From Hepsetus odoe (taxonomy: Eukaryota > Chordata > Actinopteri > Characiformes > Hepsetidae), in NCBI GenBank assembly GCA_017165825.1, contig CM029381.1, forward strand, positions 2,724,586 to 2,788,585: a stretch of 64,000 nt of DNA. The letters run 5' to 3'. Under the pieces are notes generated by a model, which had not been told where the DNA came from, searched no databases, and saw only the letters and a program-made list of their open reading frames with translations. The translations under genes and the position numbers were made by a program. The number at the start of each line of letters is the position of its first letter. Positions within the stretch are counted from its first letter, which is position 1. Positions 35,001 through 45,719 of the stretch are shown in pieces.

Positions 35001-35636
35001 TTACATTCTGTTAAACTCGTCGCCAAAGTCCTAAAACGTTTCCCAAACGCGACGTTTAACTGACAGCTGGCGCTCGAGCAGGCCTTTAAAATTTACCTCA
35101 GATTAGCCTAGCCTAGCCTAGCCCGCTTCGTCATTCCTCAAACGAGGACAAAACGTCGCTTATCGCAATGTCAACACTTTAGGCGTCGAACAATAAACGC
35201 TTATGAGACCAAATGTAATTGTGTACGTTTTTATTTCGAAACCGTTTTCAATTTTCGTCGAAAATAGCAGCTGGACTCGCTCGGAGGCTAATTAGCATGT
35301 TGCTAGGGAACAAGCGAACAGCAGTTTAACGACAATCACGATCGATTTTTGGTAAAGAAACAAAAGCGGTGAGGTTTAAGGCGTTAAAACGATACAAATG
35401 CCTAAGTTAAAGGTAAAAAGAGTTAATATTTCTATATATATTTAGAGAAACCCGAGCTCGGCCTGCCCTCCCCTTCGCGACCTGCTTTTTATTTTTTCCA
35501 CTTACTTGCCAATCATGTCACAGATTTTACTACTATTCCTTAAAGCGTCCATATTGGGCTGAGGTTGCCTTTTTCCTTCTTTTTCGCGAGCGAAGCAGTG
35601 ACTGTTGAGTATCCGCTGGAGGTTGGATTTGACCAT
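31900..35636 (-). CDS. oaz1: oaz1, ornithine decarboxylase antizyme 1, needs +1 frameshift
   Basis: Antizyme binds ornithine decarboxylase monomers, sends them to the proteasome without ubiquitin, and limits polyamine uptake. Five coding exons: 35,636-35,506, 34,190-34,051, 33,162-32,990, 32,826-32,741 and 32,030-31,900. Together they are 661 bases; skipping one base at the recoding site leaves 219 codons plus stop, close to the usual length. The N-terminus MVKSNLQRILNSHCFAREKE is the OAZ1 type. The zero frame ends after 61 codons at PGPLWCS-TGA. The +1 frame continues DAPLPPLKIPGGRGN and carries the ODC-binding/degradation region (LLEFAEEHLKV, VFVCFYKNRDDR, RTFSFLGFEIV, RPDVFFMAY), ending DRDSSDED. 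A second Met at codon 29 could give a shorter form. Fish can have duplicated copies (oaz1a/b); which one this is cannot be told here. Confidence 0.96.
32741..32826 (-). CDS. oaz1: oaz1 coding exon 4
   Basis: Acceptor CCTTCCAG|CTTGG, donor CGTG|GTACGT at 32,740. It encodes LASLLEFAEEHLKV and VFVCFYKNRDDR, the most conserved antizyme block, which contacts ornithine decarboxylase. Phase 1 at the donor. Confidence 0.94.
32990..33162 (-). CDS. oaz1: oaz1 coding exon 3
   Basis: Acceptor GATCAG|GACAGG, donor AGAG|GTGAGC at 32,989. It encodes DRKLTVTEQ, a more variable stretch, then VIHWEAVLREDGLYVEIP and LLPEGSKE, the beta-strand region at the start of the antizyme fold. Phase 2 at the donor joins to exon 4 as a Ser codon. 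Confidence 0.93.
33163..34050. other. oaz1: oaz1 intron 2
   Basis: 0.9 kb, no repeat recognised. It begins with GTGAGG at 34,050, and a poly-C run directly precedes the acceptor at 33,163. Confidence 0.75.
34051..34190 (-). CDS. oaz1: oaz1 coding exon 2 containing the frameshift site
   Basis: Acceptor TTTTCCAG|TCTG, donor TCG|GTGAGG at 34,050. Zero frame: LSLRCSSTPGPGPLWCS then TGA. The +1 frame from the same place: DAPLPPLKIPGGRGNGTRDH and on to PLYS. Both halves match the antizyme pattern, so the exon is translated in two frames. Confidence 0.95.
34095..34141 (-). promoter_or_regulatory. oaz1: oaz1 +1 ribosomal frameshift site with 3' pseudoknot
   Basis: The heptamer TCCTGAT lies at 34,141-34,135 on the minus strand. 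Slippage at TCC-TGA skips the T at 34,138 and continues at GAT. Directly downstream, CCTCTCCCACC can pair with GGTGGGCGAGG (one mismatch), with CTGAAGATCCCA between, the layout of the stimulatory antizyme pseudoknot. In the family, rising polyamines increase frameshifting and so raise antizyme, which closes a feedback loop. Confidence 0.93.
34191..35505. other. oaz1: oaz1 intron 1
   Basis: 1.3 kb, low in recognisable repeats. Unlike the other introns here it has no SINE or microsatellite. No additional exon is supported. Confidence 0.75.
35506..35636 (-). CDS. oaz1: oaz1 coding exon 1 (zero frame)
   Basis: ATG at 35,636-35,634 begins MVKSNLQRIL. The exon ends ...MIGAA-less at AA|GTAAGT (donor 35,505-35,504), phase 2, after the codons for DMIG. 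Reading on into the intron gives a TAA, so the open frame stops there without splicing. The frame is open upstream to a GTG at 35,735, which is not needed for the family N-terminus. Confidence 0.94.
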
Positions 35637-35830
35637 CCGGCCCGGGAGCGTTTCACGGCCGGCTCGCTCTGCTCTCACCTCGGCTTCGCAGTGAGCGTTC
35701 GGCCGCTGAGGCTGGAGGGGTGTATTTTCTTCCACACCCGCACTCGGGGAGAAACCCCGCCTCCCTTTCGCTGCGATTGGCCAGCTTCGCGTCTACGCCA
35801 ATCATAACGAGGGGGGACAGCCAATGAGAG
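35637..35830 (-). promoter_or_regulatory. oaz1: Probable oaz1 5' UTR and promoter
   Basis: A GC-rich segment lies upstream of the oaz1 ATG, with CCAAT pentamers at 35,776-35,780 (minus strand), 35,798-35,802 and 35,821-35,825 (plus strand) and a CCCCGCCTCCC box near 35,755. No TATA box is seen. It looks like a housekeeping promoter, which fits the wide expression known for antizyme 1. The exact start is not determined. Confidence 0.6.
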
Positions 35831-35999
35831 CGCAGAAAGGTGGGGGACCTGTGCCGAACGCGGGTGTGGAATGAAAAGGAAAGGAACGGGGGGGAGGGGA
35901 GGAGTGGAGGCGTGGAGGCGTCGTTGTGGCTGATGGAAAATTACTGAAACCCTGCAGAAAACACTGGAGGAAATGAAAATAGAGAGGAAAAAAGCTTTG

Positions 36000-37205
36000 T
36001 TTTCACCCCCCCCTCCTTGCAATATGTCCATTTTGGACTGTTTTTTTCTCCCTCTGGTCTCCAGTCAGTATTTCAGTTTCAAAAAGTCATTAAAATCATC
36101 AAAACTATTCAAATAATTTCAAATCAACAAAGCATTGAACTAGGTTAGAGTGAAGGAACTAGGTTAGAGTTTCATTTGTGTAAAAGTGATCCAACGGGTT
36201 CTTTGGGCCCAATATTTGGCTAGACATCAGATTAAGCCAATAATGGCCTTGCAGTTTAGCCCTACATGCAAGATCTCCTGTCTTGTTGAGGAACAGTTCT
36301 CCAGATCTTCCTGAAGGACAGTGACGTTGTCTCTCATTTTCAGTACAGTCTCTACCTGAGCAGTTCTCCAGATCTTCCTGAAGGACAGTGATGTTGTCTC
36401 TCATTTTCAGTCCAGTCTCTGTACCTGAACAGTTCTCTAGATCTTCCTGAAGGACAGTGTTGTCTTTTATTTTCAGTCTCTGTACCTGAGCAGTTTGATT
36501 GTTTTGTGTTGATTAATCCACACAGTGATCCACGTCTGAACCTTCAAGCAGAACAAAGCGTCTATCTTAAGACATGAAGCAGTGAAGAAACAGGTGCAGA
36601 TGATTCCAGATGATTAGTTTACTACTGATACTGAATGCAGAGTGGTTGGATCCCCTTTATCTGGAACCTTGCATCTTGTGACACTGGAACATTCGACCCA
36701 TTAATCAGCTCAATACGCTGAAGACGGTTGGAAGGACATAAAGTTGTGCTTTTGCACCAACAAGTAAAGTGTGAAGAAACGAGAGGCTTTTGCACAGGAC
36801 TGTGGGTCGAGGTGCAGCTGGAATCTGCACCATCATTTATTATACATCTCGGCGAAAGGTTGCGGTCTGATGAGGCCTTATCTGTGGAAACAATCATCCA
36901 GCTGCTGAAGGTCAGGTTAACTGATCAGCAGATGAGATAAAGGTAGAGGGTCATGGTATCTGTTGTTATCAGGCATCTGTCGTTCTGCTTGTGGTCTTAA
37001 ATGAAGAGGTTTGTCTCATATATTTGGCAGACTCACAACAGCGGCGAGTGTTGATTCCACTGAAGATTGAGGTCTCTCGCTTTGCAGAAATTTACATTCG
37101 TCCTTTATCTTCACTTTTCCAAGTCCTGTTTGGCTCCAGCAAAGTTCTAACATTCATTTTTACCCTCCTCACTTAATCAGATCAGCAGAGATTGGTATTT
37201 AAATG
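36000..37205. repeat. Intergenic region with tandem ~75-90-bp repeat
   Basis: 36,290-36,490 holds three tandem copies of a unit with GTTCTCCAGATCTTCCTGAA, GGACAGTGATGTTGTCTC and TTTTCAGTCCAGTCTCTGTA. 36,487-36,640 continues the dispersed family shared with 19,496 and 43,800. From 36,640 to 37,205 I see nothing specific. Confidence 0.7.
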
Positions 37206-37207
37206 AA

Positions 37208-37433
37208 CTTTTTTAGAGACTAGATCAGAAGGTCACGAGTTCGAATCTCAAACCTGTAGGTTTCCCTGAGGTACCCTTGAGGAAGGTATCGTCCCCATCA
37301 CTGCTCCCCAGGTGCTTTTAAAAGCTGCCCCCTGCTGGACATGTGTGGGGGTGAAATGCAGTGATCTAATTTCATTGTGTTTTACTGTGTGCTGTGTTTC
37401 ACAATGACAAGTATAGTCACTTTCACTTCACTT
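37208..37433 (+). mobile_element. SINE family A copy
   Basis: B box GAGTTCGAATCTC, body GAGGTACCCTTGAGGAAGG, GCTGCCCCCTGCTGGACATG and tail GTATAGTCACTTTCACTTCA. The A-box end is truncated. Confidence 0.85.
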
Positions 37434-37929
37434 ATCCTGGCACAAGGGGGGGTTATTAAAAAAGTTGTTTCTATTATATCTAAAGCCATTTTTAAACAAA
37501 CTCCTGAGCATTTCTGAAAAGGGCTCAGAAAGCCCTGCTTTATTTGAGAGGTTTGAAGTTAATGTGAGCTGTGTTTTTGTCGTTTTACACTTTTATGTGT
37601 TCATTCTTCTTTTGTTTAACAACGATGATCGTTTCATTAGTAGTTTTTCTCGTATTCTCATTGTTTATTAGATTTTGTTTAGATTTTCCAAGAATTTTAA
37701 AAAATCCCTTTTAAAATCTAGGTTAGCCCAATCCTATATTGCTAATTAACTCATTTGTAAAACTTCAGAATTCAGGATGTGCCACTTTTTCTTCACCAAA
37801 CTTACTTTTCAATGAAAGGCTTTTGCCTCCTGACATGCAACAAGAAAAAGTTGGAGTGGTATAAAAAATGCTAACTAAATCAGTCATCTGGTGGTGATGG
37901 TAATCATGATTTGGTTATAAAGCTGTATC

Positions 37930-39545
37930 CAGGCTTTGAGGAGTAAAGATCAGCTGAGGATCTCCTATTTGTCAACAAATGGCGCATGTGGCAGGGCATC
38001 TCCACCTGCCTGTGACGGTGACTCCTCCCTCCCAGATGTGCTGAACTGCTTCTATGCACAGTTTGATGCGGCTAACAACACGGAAATGAGGAAGACCATC
38101 CCTCCTCCAAACGACCAGATTCTCTGTCTGACCACGGCCGAGGTGAGAAGATCTCTACAGAGAGTCAACCCAACTGACAGATGTTCTCACTGACATCTTC
38201 AACATCTCTCTGAGCACCACTGTTGTTCCCAAGTGCTTCAAGACCACCAGGATCATTCCAGTGCCAAAGAAATCATCTGTCTCTTGCCTCAACGATTATC
38301 GTCCCGTCGCACTCACACCCATCATCATGAAGTGCTTTGAGAGACTAGTCATGAGGCACATCAAGTCTCAGATCCCCTCCTCACTGGACCCCCTGCAGTT
38401 TGCGTATCGTCCCAACTGCTCAACGGACGATGCTCTCTCCAGCACCATCCACCTGGCCCGTTCTCATCTGGACAGTTATGCCAGAATGCTGTTCATCGAC
38501 TACAATTCAGCATTCAACACCATCATCCCTCAGCATCTGAGTGAGAAACTGAGGCTGCTGGACCTGAATACCTCCCTCTGTAACTGGATCCTGGACTTCC
38601 TGACTGGGAGACCCCAGTCAGTCAGGATCGCTAGCAGCACCTCCAACACCATCATGCTGAGCACAGGGTCCCTCAGGGCTGTGTGCTCAGCCCACTGCTG
38701 TTCACATTGATGACCCACGACTGTGCAACCAAGCACAGCTCCAACCACATCATCAAATGCGCTGATGATGCAGCCGTGGTGGGTCTGATCAGCGGTGGTG
38801 ACGAGGCAGCGTACAGAGAGGAGATAGAACAGCTCCACTGAACATCAACACCTCCGCTGTGGAGATGGTCCAGAGCACCAAGTTTCTCGGTGTTCACATC
38901 ACTGACAACCTCACGTGGTCCCTCAACACCAACTTCATCACTAAGAAAGCCCAGCAGCGCCTCTACTTCCTGCGCAGACTGAGGAAAGCCCATCTTCCAC
39001 CACCGATCCTCACCATCTTCTACAGGGGAACCATCAAGAGCATCCTGAGCAGCTGCATTACTGCCTGGTACGGGAACTGTAATGTCTTAGACCGCAAGTC
39101 CCTACAACGGGTAGTGAGAACAGCTGAGAAGATCATCGGGATCTCTCTGCCCTCTGTACAGGACATTTTCACCACTTGCTGCATCCGCAAAGCAACCAGC
39201 ATTGTGGATGATCCCTCCCACCCGTCCCACACTCTCTTCTCCCTCCTGCCGTCCGGGAAAAGGTTCCGCAGCATACGGGCCTCCACTACCAGGATGGGAA
39301 ATAGTTTCTTCCCCCTGGCCATCAGACTTTTAAACTGACAATATCCTCACAATTATTACTCTTCCATCCATATATCAACTATTTATTTTTTACTTTATTG
39401 CACATCGCACGTTACCGTACTGATAACGCTGCTTCGCTTGTTGTCATATGTATAGCACCAGGGTCCTGGAGGAACGTTATTTCGTTTCACTGTGTACTGT
39501 GTATATGGCTGAAATGAGAATTAAATCCTACTTGACTTGACCTGA
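37930..39545 (+). mobile_element. L2/CR1-clade LINE, 5'-truncated, broken reverse transcriptase
   Basis: Conceptual reading gives reverse transcriptase blocks in order: CLNDYRPVALTPIIMKCFER, DPLQFAYRPNCSTDDAL, FIDYNSAFNTIIPQHL, NWILDFLTGRPQSV and CADDAAVVG (the YADD box with Tyr changed to Cys), then the thumb/C-terminal part FLGVHITDNLTW, FYRGTIKSILSSCITAWYGN and RMGNSFFPLAIRLLN. Frames shift near 38,190, 38,690 and 38,840, so it is dead. The 3' end is AATTAAATCCTACTTGACTT followed by GACC. A second copy lies at 55,912-58,343. Confidence 0.9.
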
Positions 39546-39756
39546 AATGTGTAAGAAACGGACAATTCCTCAGAAAAAGATTAGTGGTGGTTTGCATATT
39601 TCTTCCTCGATGGGGCATAGTGTCATTGGCGGTCCAAGGAATTTGTGAAGGAATTTCAGTGCGAGAAGATCAAAGACACAAGCCTAAGCTGAACACCAAT
39701 CTTCTCAGATCCTTCAGAGGAAGTGAAAGTGAAAGTCTGTCATTGTGAAAAGAAAG

Positions 39757-40140
39757 TGAAGTGAAAGTGACTATACTTGTCATTGTGAAACTAAATGAAA
39801 TTCAGCCTCTGCATTTCACCTGCACACACTGCAGCAGGGGGTAGCTATTGAAAGTGCTCAGGGAGCAGTGATGGGGACTGTACTTTACTCTAGGGTACCT
39901 CAGATAAACTTACTGGGCTGGGATTCAAACCCATGACCTTCTGATCCTGGGGCCTTGTCCCTAACCACTAGACCACCACTGCCTTGCTGTAACACAGTAC
40001 ACAGTGAACTACAATGATCCAGAGCCCAGGGAGCATTGATTGGGGACGGTACCATGATTAAGAGTACCTCAGGGCAACCTAGTGGTTGAGACTGTTATTG
40101 GGGCCTTTTTCATAACCACTTAGCCATCACTGTCCCACTA
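39757..40140 (-). mobile_element. Two SINE family A copies side by side
   Basis: 39,757-39,985 is near full length. 39,985-40,140 is a second, more diverged copy with GGGGACGGTACCATGATTAA and ending in ATCACTGTCCCA. They are in the same orientation and almost abutting. Confidence 0.8.
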
Positions 40141-40264
40141 CATTAAGAACCATCAATATCTGACCGTACGTTGTTGACCATGTCCAGAAATGATGTTGAC
40201 TGCTCAGGACTGGGACGGACGATCACACCATGGAAACGTGTTCTATGCTCAGACAACTCAGTGT

Positions 40265-40458
40265 TTCACAAGGGGTGGTGGTGGTCTAGTGGTAGCATAC
40301 TTGTCTATGGATTTATGGATCAAGAGGTCCCAGGTTCGACTCCCACTACTGGGTTGCTGAGCAAGACCCTGAACCCTGAGTGTCTCCAGGGGGACCGTCC
40401 CTGTGAGGAGGATGTAGAAGTCGCTCTGGATCAGAGCGTCTGCTAAATGCATTAAATG
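40265..40458 (+). mobile_element. tRNA-derived SINE, family C
   Basis: A box TGGTCTAGTGGTAG, B box AGGTTCGACTCC, then GCTGAGCAAGACCCTGAAC, a central block and the tail GCTCTGGATCAGAGCGTCTG followed by CTAAATGC. That tail is widespread in fish SINEs that use a LINE-derived 3' end. Other copies: 42,343-42,555 and 50,262-50,372. Confidence 0.8.
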
Positions 40459-40629
40459 TTTCATATCTTTTTTTGTGTGCTCTGGACCAAGATGTAAAGA
40501 ACCATTCAGACTATTAACAGCAACACTTCCATTGGTTAAGGTCTTTCATGGGTTCAGGGTGTTTGCAATGGAGAGAGAAAAAAAAAAACCCAGAAAAAAC
40601 ACACCTTTGACGTTGGAGATGTGTGAAGC

Positions 40630-40890
40630 AAATGTGAAAGTGATTTCACATTCAGAAATCTGTAACTGTGAAACACAGCACATAGTGAAACACAACGAAA
40701 TGCAGCCTCTGCATTTTCAAACACATGCAGCAGGGAGCAACCATGTCCAGCGCCCGGGGAGCAGTGATGGGGACAGTACCTTGCTCAAGGGTACCTCAGG
40801 GCAACATACGGGCCTGGGATTCGAACTCACAGCCATCTGATCCTGGGGCCACAAATATTGGGGACCCCAAATATTAGGCCACCGCTGCCC
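40630..40890 (-). mobile_element. SINE family A, near full length
   Basis: Tail, GTACCTTGCTCAAGGGTACC, GGGATTCGAACTCACAGCC and AGGCCACCGCTGCCC. A short duplication (CCACAAATATTGGGGACCCC) interrupts the head. Confidence 0.85.
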
Positions 40891-41021
40891 TATGGATGAT
40901 AACCTTGTAGGCAGAAATACAAACATAACACAAGCTGATAGAAACAGATCTGAAAGGCGTTTAAAAAATGACAGTACATTCATTAGAAGTTCTGTTCCCT
41001 CATAACTTGAACCTTAGTTTG

Positions 41022-41022
<1 letters not shown>

Positions 41023-41057
<35 letters not shown>
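41023..41057. repeat. (TTTA)n microsatellite
   Basis: About eight ATTT units. Confidence 0.95.
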
Positions 41058-41059
<2 letters not shown>

Positions 41060-41925
41060 AAGCTAGTGGAGTCTGGCTTTAATTTGTGTTTTTATGTCTC
41101 CCCCTACTGGCTGTTTGGCAAATTGCATATATATTTATTGTAACCACAAGATGGCAGTGTTGTGTAGACAAAGAAATGGTTTTTACTGCCGGTTAATAAT
41201 TTGAAAGGGTTGCAGGATCCATAAACAGCACAATTTTTCCATTATATTTTCATTATAGTCACCAGTGTTTGCTATAAATACTTAATGTTTAAATTTACTG
41301 CCACTATTAAAACAGTTAAGTACCTTCACCTTTTGCTTTAAAGTCAGTAAACCAATTATATCTCCAGATTCTTTTTGAAGTAAACACACACATATCCGCA
41401 CAACATCAGAAGCTGCATTCGTGAGCTACTTCCCATTTAGTGGTCCTAAATATAGCTCATAATCGCTTAGCAACTTGCACAAATGCAGACGTTCATCTTT
41501 GTAAACCACAGTTTTAACCGAGAAGTGAAACATGGAGGCCCTGAACTTCCTCTGTTCCAGCGCAATTACAATGCCATGCTTAAAGAAAATTCCCCCTGAA
41601 CAGTCAAACAGTCAAGGCGTCTAGTGAGTAAAGGTTGTTTCTGGTAGTTTAATGCAAAAAAAATTGATTTATGAAAACCTCTATTTCAGCATCCTCTATT
41701 TCCATCCTTCTCCCAGTGTATGCAACATCTCTCCCGCTAATGTACTCGTTCCCAATCCTGTTCATCCTCGTCACTCGCAACACAAATCTCACCCCCTGCT
41801 CCACCACCTGTCTTTTCAACAGCCTCCATCTCCAACCTGCATAACATAGCTGGTCTCAGTACCATCTTGTGAATCTAATACAACTGTCTAGTTGAGTAAC
41901 CTTACTACTCATAACTATAGATGTT
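41060..41925. other. Intergenic, nothing recognised
   Basis: AT-rich sequence, no family-matching ORF and no clear repeat. Confidence 0.5.
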
Positions 41926-41929
41926 CCTG

Positions 41930-42330
41930 TTTAGGGATCGCCACAGCAGATCATCAACTTCCATTTCTTATGGTTCTCTGCATCTTCTTCTCCTTTGGCC
42001 AACAGTTTCCACCAGCACCCTGTAGACTAACAGTACTGGTGGTGGTTGTTGTTAACCCGGGCCTCGACTGATCTGGTATGGAAGTCTGTTTCGTTGTCTG
42101 CCCATAGATTTGGCAAAAGTTTTACACCGGATGCCCTTCCTGACGCAACCCTCCCCATTTATCCAGGCTTTGGACCGGCACGAAGAATTTTGACTGTGGG
42201 AGGAATCCAGAGCTCCCAGAGGATCCACCCAGACACAAGGAGGACATGCAAACTACACACAGAAAGGGCCCAGGAATCGAACCCAGGAACTTCTCATCAT
42301 GAGGCGACAGTGGTAACCCCTGATTACCCA
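41930..42330 (-). mobile_element. RTE-like 3' piece joined to SINE family B
   Basis: 41,930-42,010 is the reverse of the RTE-type 3' end (AGGGATCGCCACAGCAGATC). 42,048-42,330 carries CCGGATGCCCTTCCTGACGC, TGTGGGAGGAATCCAGAG, AGGAGGACATGCAAAC and the antisense B box GGAATCGAACCCAGG. Confidence 0.65.
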
Positions 42331-42342
42331 AGACATCAAAGG

Positions 42343-42555
42343 GGATTTACATTTACATTTACGGCATTTAGCAGACGCTCTTATCCAGAGCGACTTCCAT
42401 GTCCTAATTACAGGGACAGTGAAGCAACTCAGGGTTAAGGGTCTTGCTCAGGGACCCAGTGGTGGTAGTGCTAGAGGAGGGATTCGAACCTGGGACCTCT
42501 TGAGCCATAGGTCTATAGGCAAGTATCCTACCACTAGACCACCAACACCCCGCAT
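42343..42555 (-). mobile_element. SINE family C, near full length
   Basis: Reverse of the 40,265 copy: GCATTTAGCAGACGCTCTTA at the left, antisense B box GGGATTCGAACCTGGGACC and antisense A box ACCACTAGACCACCA at the right. Confidence 0.87.
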
Positions 42556-43795
42556 TTATGTAATATGATGAGTACTTTCGGAACAAGTGACAGGAACATC
42601 ATAAATAATATATTGTAATTGTTCAATCAAGCACTAAAGGTCACAAGCTTCCACAAATAACGTTGCAGCATTAGATCGCCATGAAGTTACACAAGATCGA
42701 CTCAAATATTTAAACGTTCTACTAAAAAAGGAAAAAAATAAAGCAACACCTTTCTGTAATTAATGGCACCACAAAACTGTGGCAACATCCAGTTAAGCTC
42801 AGCCTTCTCAGATTTATCTGAGCGTGGTTTTGTTCAGTCAGTCTGTGAAGAGTTTTGCTTCTCTTTTTGTCAGTTGTGTTCTGTTAAAGTTCGGGCAACT
42901 ACCGATTACAGACTGTTGTCAGAACAATTTGATTGGATTGTCTCTAGATTCTAGAAGAATCCATTATTTTCTTTTCATTTCTGTTCTTAATTCTAAATCC
43001 TTTAGAGTTTTTTTTTTAGCATCATAGCAGAAGAGTTCTATACAGGTATATTATTTTTCTCTCACTAAATGTCTTAAGTGGCAAATATATCTTTCAGTCG
43101 AAGTCATCAATCCTCCAGCTGCTTATTTCCTTGACATATTTCCCAGCTTGTCACCCGACGCTGCAGATATATTAACCCTTTACTCAGGTTTCAGTTAATT
43201 ACTCAGTTTTAAAGGCCTCCCTTGTCTGTTGTTTACAAAGCCCTTTGTGGTGTGTTTCAGTCCAACCAGACACAAGCCGGTCAGTCAGTGGGGAAACAAA
43301 GAGCTGAGCTGGAGCGTTTTTGTCCAGTGAGGAGGTTGTGTCGGGAGGGGGTCTTCCTCGGGAACGGCATTCCGTTGGCCGGCGCTCCATAGCAACACAT
43401 TCCACCTATGACAAAAAGGCTAGAACGAGCTTTTCAATGAGGGACGCGGAGCAGAAAGCCACGGCAGCATGAAGGGTGTGACGGCAGGTCAGGGGGTGTA
43501 GGGAGTGTGTTTTGAGGAAGGAGGGGAGGAGGCTCTGAAATCACTAGGCAGATTTTGGGCGAAGCAACAAGCTAGTTGTCCACCTTCCCAACTTACTTTC
43601 CGAGGATCTTGTTTCAATGATGGAAGAGGTGCTTCAGCTTCAGCACTTGAAGCGAATGAAGGAGCTTAACAGCATGTTTTCAAGGAACATTTTCATAAAT
43701 GGTTCAGCGAACAAGTGGTTCTGAAGTATCCAAACATCGCAAGTAAAGAGGATTGTTGTTTTAGTGCAGAGTGCCTAAAGATACAAAGCTCTAGA
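42556..43795. other. Intergenic, nothing recognised
   Basis: No coding exon could be supported. A GC-richer patch at 43,250-43,450 has no ORF with a family match. Confidence 0.5.
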
Positions 43796-43799
43796 TAAA

Positions 43800-43990
43800 G
43801 GGGTTCCACCCACTTAGTATTCAGCATCAGCAGTAAACTAATCACCTGATCATCTGGAATCATCTGCACCTGCTTCTTCACTGCTGCATGTCTTAAGACG
43901 CTTTGTTCTGCTTGAAGGTTCAGACGTAGATCACTGTGCGGATTAACCAACACAAAACTATCAAACTGCTCAGGTACAGAGACTGGACTG
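43800..43990 (-). repeat. Dispersed repeat (shared with 19.5, 36.5 and 46.9 kb)
   Basis: GATCATCTGGAATCATCTGC, CACTGCTGCATGTCTTAAGA, GCTTTGTTCTGCTTGAAGG and GTAGATCACTGTGCGGATTA are the reverse complement of the 36,487-36,640 copy. Confidence 0.75.
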
Positions 43991-44302
43991 AAAAATTACT
44001 GTTCCTCAGTAATACATGAAAAATGCATGAAAGTCTGACTCTTTGGAATCAAAATATGAGATTGTCTTTTACAGTTCTGTGCATAAGTCTGGGGCCAACC
44101 TCATTTCTTAAAAGTTTCCACTACTTGTTAGCTAAATCAGCCTTGCATGTTTGGGAAAATCTTGTAAAGTTTAATAGGAGCCTTTTTTATGCTGCAAAAT
44201 ATATCACTATACTCGTACAAACCTAATGAAGGGTGTCATGTTGGCTAGGGTAGTGGTACGGGCTATGCAGTGCCATGACAGCAGTGACACTGTGGGACAT
44301 CA

Positions 44303-44513
44303 AGTGAAAGTGACTATTTTTCATTGTGAATACGCAGCACAGCACACAATACGTCGCAACAAAATGATTTCTTAACCTATACACTGTGCAGGAGTGGGCA
44401 GCCAGATCCATCACCCGGGCAGCAGTGATGGGGACGGTACCTTGCTCAAGGGTACCTCCGGGCCCAGAATCTTTCTGGGGCTTAGTCCCTAAACACTAGA
44501 GCACCACTGCACC
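44303..44513 (-). mobile_element. SINE family A copy, partly deleted
   Basis: Tail AAGTGAAAGTGACTATTTTT, GGACGGTACCTTGCTCAAGG, a shortened B-box region and AACACTAGAGCACCACTGC. Confidence 0.8.
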
Positions 44514-44519
44514 CATGAT

Positions 44520-45420
44520 TGGAAACAACAAGCTGGCCTACTTGTTTTTTCACAGACCTACAAAAAAAAAAAAACAATTCTGCATACAGTGCTGGAAAAA
44601 TAATAATGTGCTTGTCACAAAGCTAATATTATCTCCAGAATATGAATCACAGAAACCATTCAAAGCTTCTGCTGGTTCCTTTTGTGTTTTTAGTGCTGTC
44701 TGATGATTAGTAATGCCACTTAGTGGACTGGTATCACCATGTAAAGGATCCTAAAGGTTTAGCAAGTGATTTCTAACAGCATTCTATGGTTTTCAGTTTG
44801 AAACTAAAGGTTTTCTACAAGAAAGCAATGATTTCTAATGCTAGCCACATGAAGCTAATAGATTTAGGTCCAAATGGTTTTAACGGTCTCGTTATAAATA
44901 ATAGCAAGTAAGACCCTAAATGAAGTGCATAATAAATAGCATGTAATACTGAGATCTTTACAGGATGAATCATTAATATCATGAGTTTATAGCAAGCAGC
45001 AAAGCGTCCTTTTTGTCGCAACGTGGCCAAAACCGCCATTTCCTTTGACAGGAATCTGACAACCAAAATAACCTACTAACCAACCAAACCACTCTTTTAC
45101 CCTTTGCTCACACTGCCGAGAAGAGTCAGTGTGGCCAGAAGTCATTAATTTCCAGTGGTTGCTGGCCTACAGTGAGAACGTTCTCTCACTTTAGTTCCCT
45201 TAACCTCCATGCCAGCATCGCAGCAGATGCTACTTGGTGGTCCACCGTGAAACGGTAGTTGCAGAAATTCTCTCCAAAATGTATTTTTGTTGCTCCCTAG
45301 ATGAATTAGGCTGGTTTCTTGGTTCATGTATCTTCTGCGATAAAGGAAAAGGCCTCCCTTTTAAAAATTTTAACACGTAAAGAATGTAGCAACACTCTAC
45401 ACTCTACTCTAAGGAAATAC
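44520..45420. other. Intergenic, nothing recognised
   Basis: AT-rich, no supported ORF or repeat. Confidence 0.5.
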
Positions 45421-45423
45421 AAC

Positions 45424-45716
45424 ACTCATTTTCTGATCCGCTTGTCCTGATTAGGGTCGTGGACAGTGCTGGAGCCTATTCCAGCTCTCACAGGGCGAAA
45501 GGCAGGGACATCCTGCACAGGTCCCCCAGTCCATCACTAGGTTGGCACACAAACACACTCACACACTCACATCTAGGGGACAATTTAGTATCTCCAGTCC
45601 ACCTGACGTGCAGGTCTTTAGGACTATGGCAGGAAACCGAAGCTCCTGGAGGAAACACACAGAGACAAATTTGGTAATCGAACTCAGGACCTTCCTGGTG
45701 TAAGGAGACACCGTTC
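45424..45716 (-). mobile_element. SINE family B, near full length
   Basis: TCATTTTCTGATCCGCTTGT, GGAGCCTATTCCAGCTCTCA, ACATCTAGGGGACAATTTAG, GGCAGGAAACCGAAGCTCC and an antisense B box AATCGAACTCAGGACC. Confidence 0.8.
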
Positions 45717-45719
45717 CAG

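Noticed and set aside
35637..35735. Upstream GTG start extending oaz1 by 33 residues
   Set aside because: The ATG at 35,636 gives the conserved OAZ1 N-terminus, and the extension is GC-rich 5' UTR.
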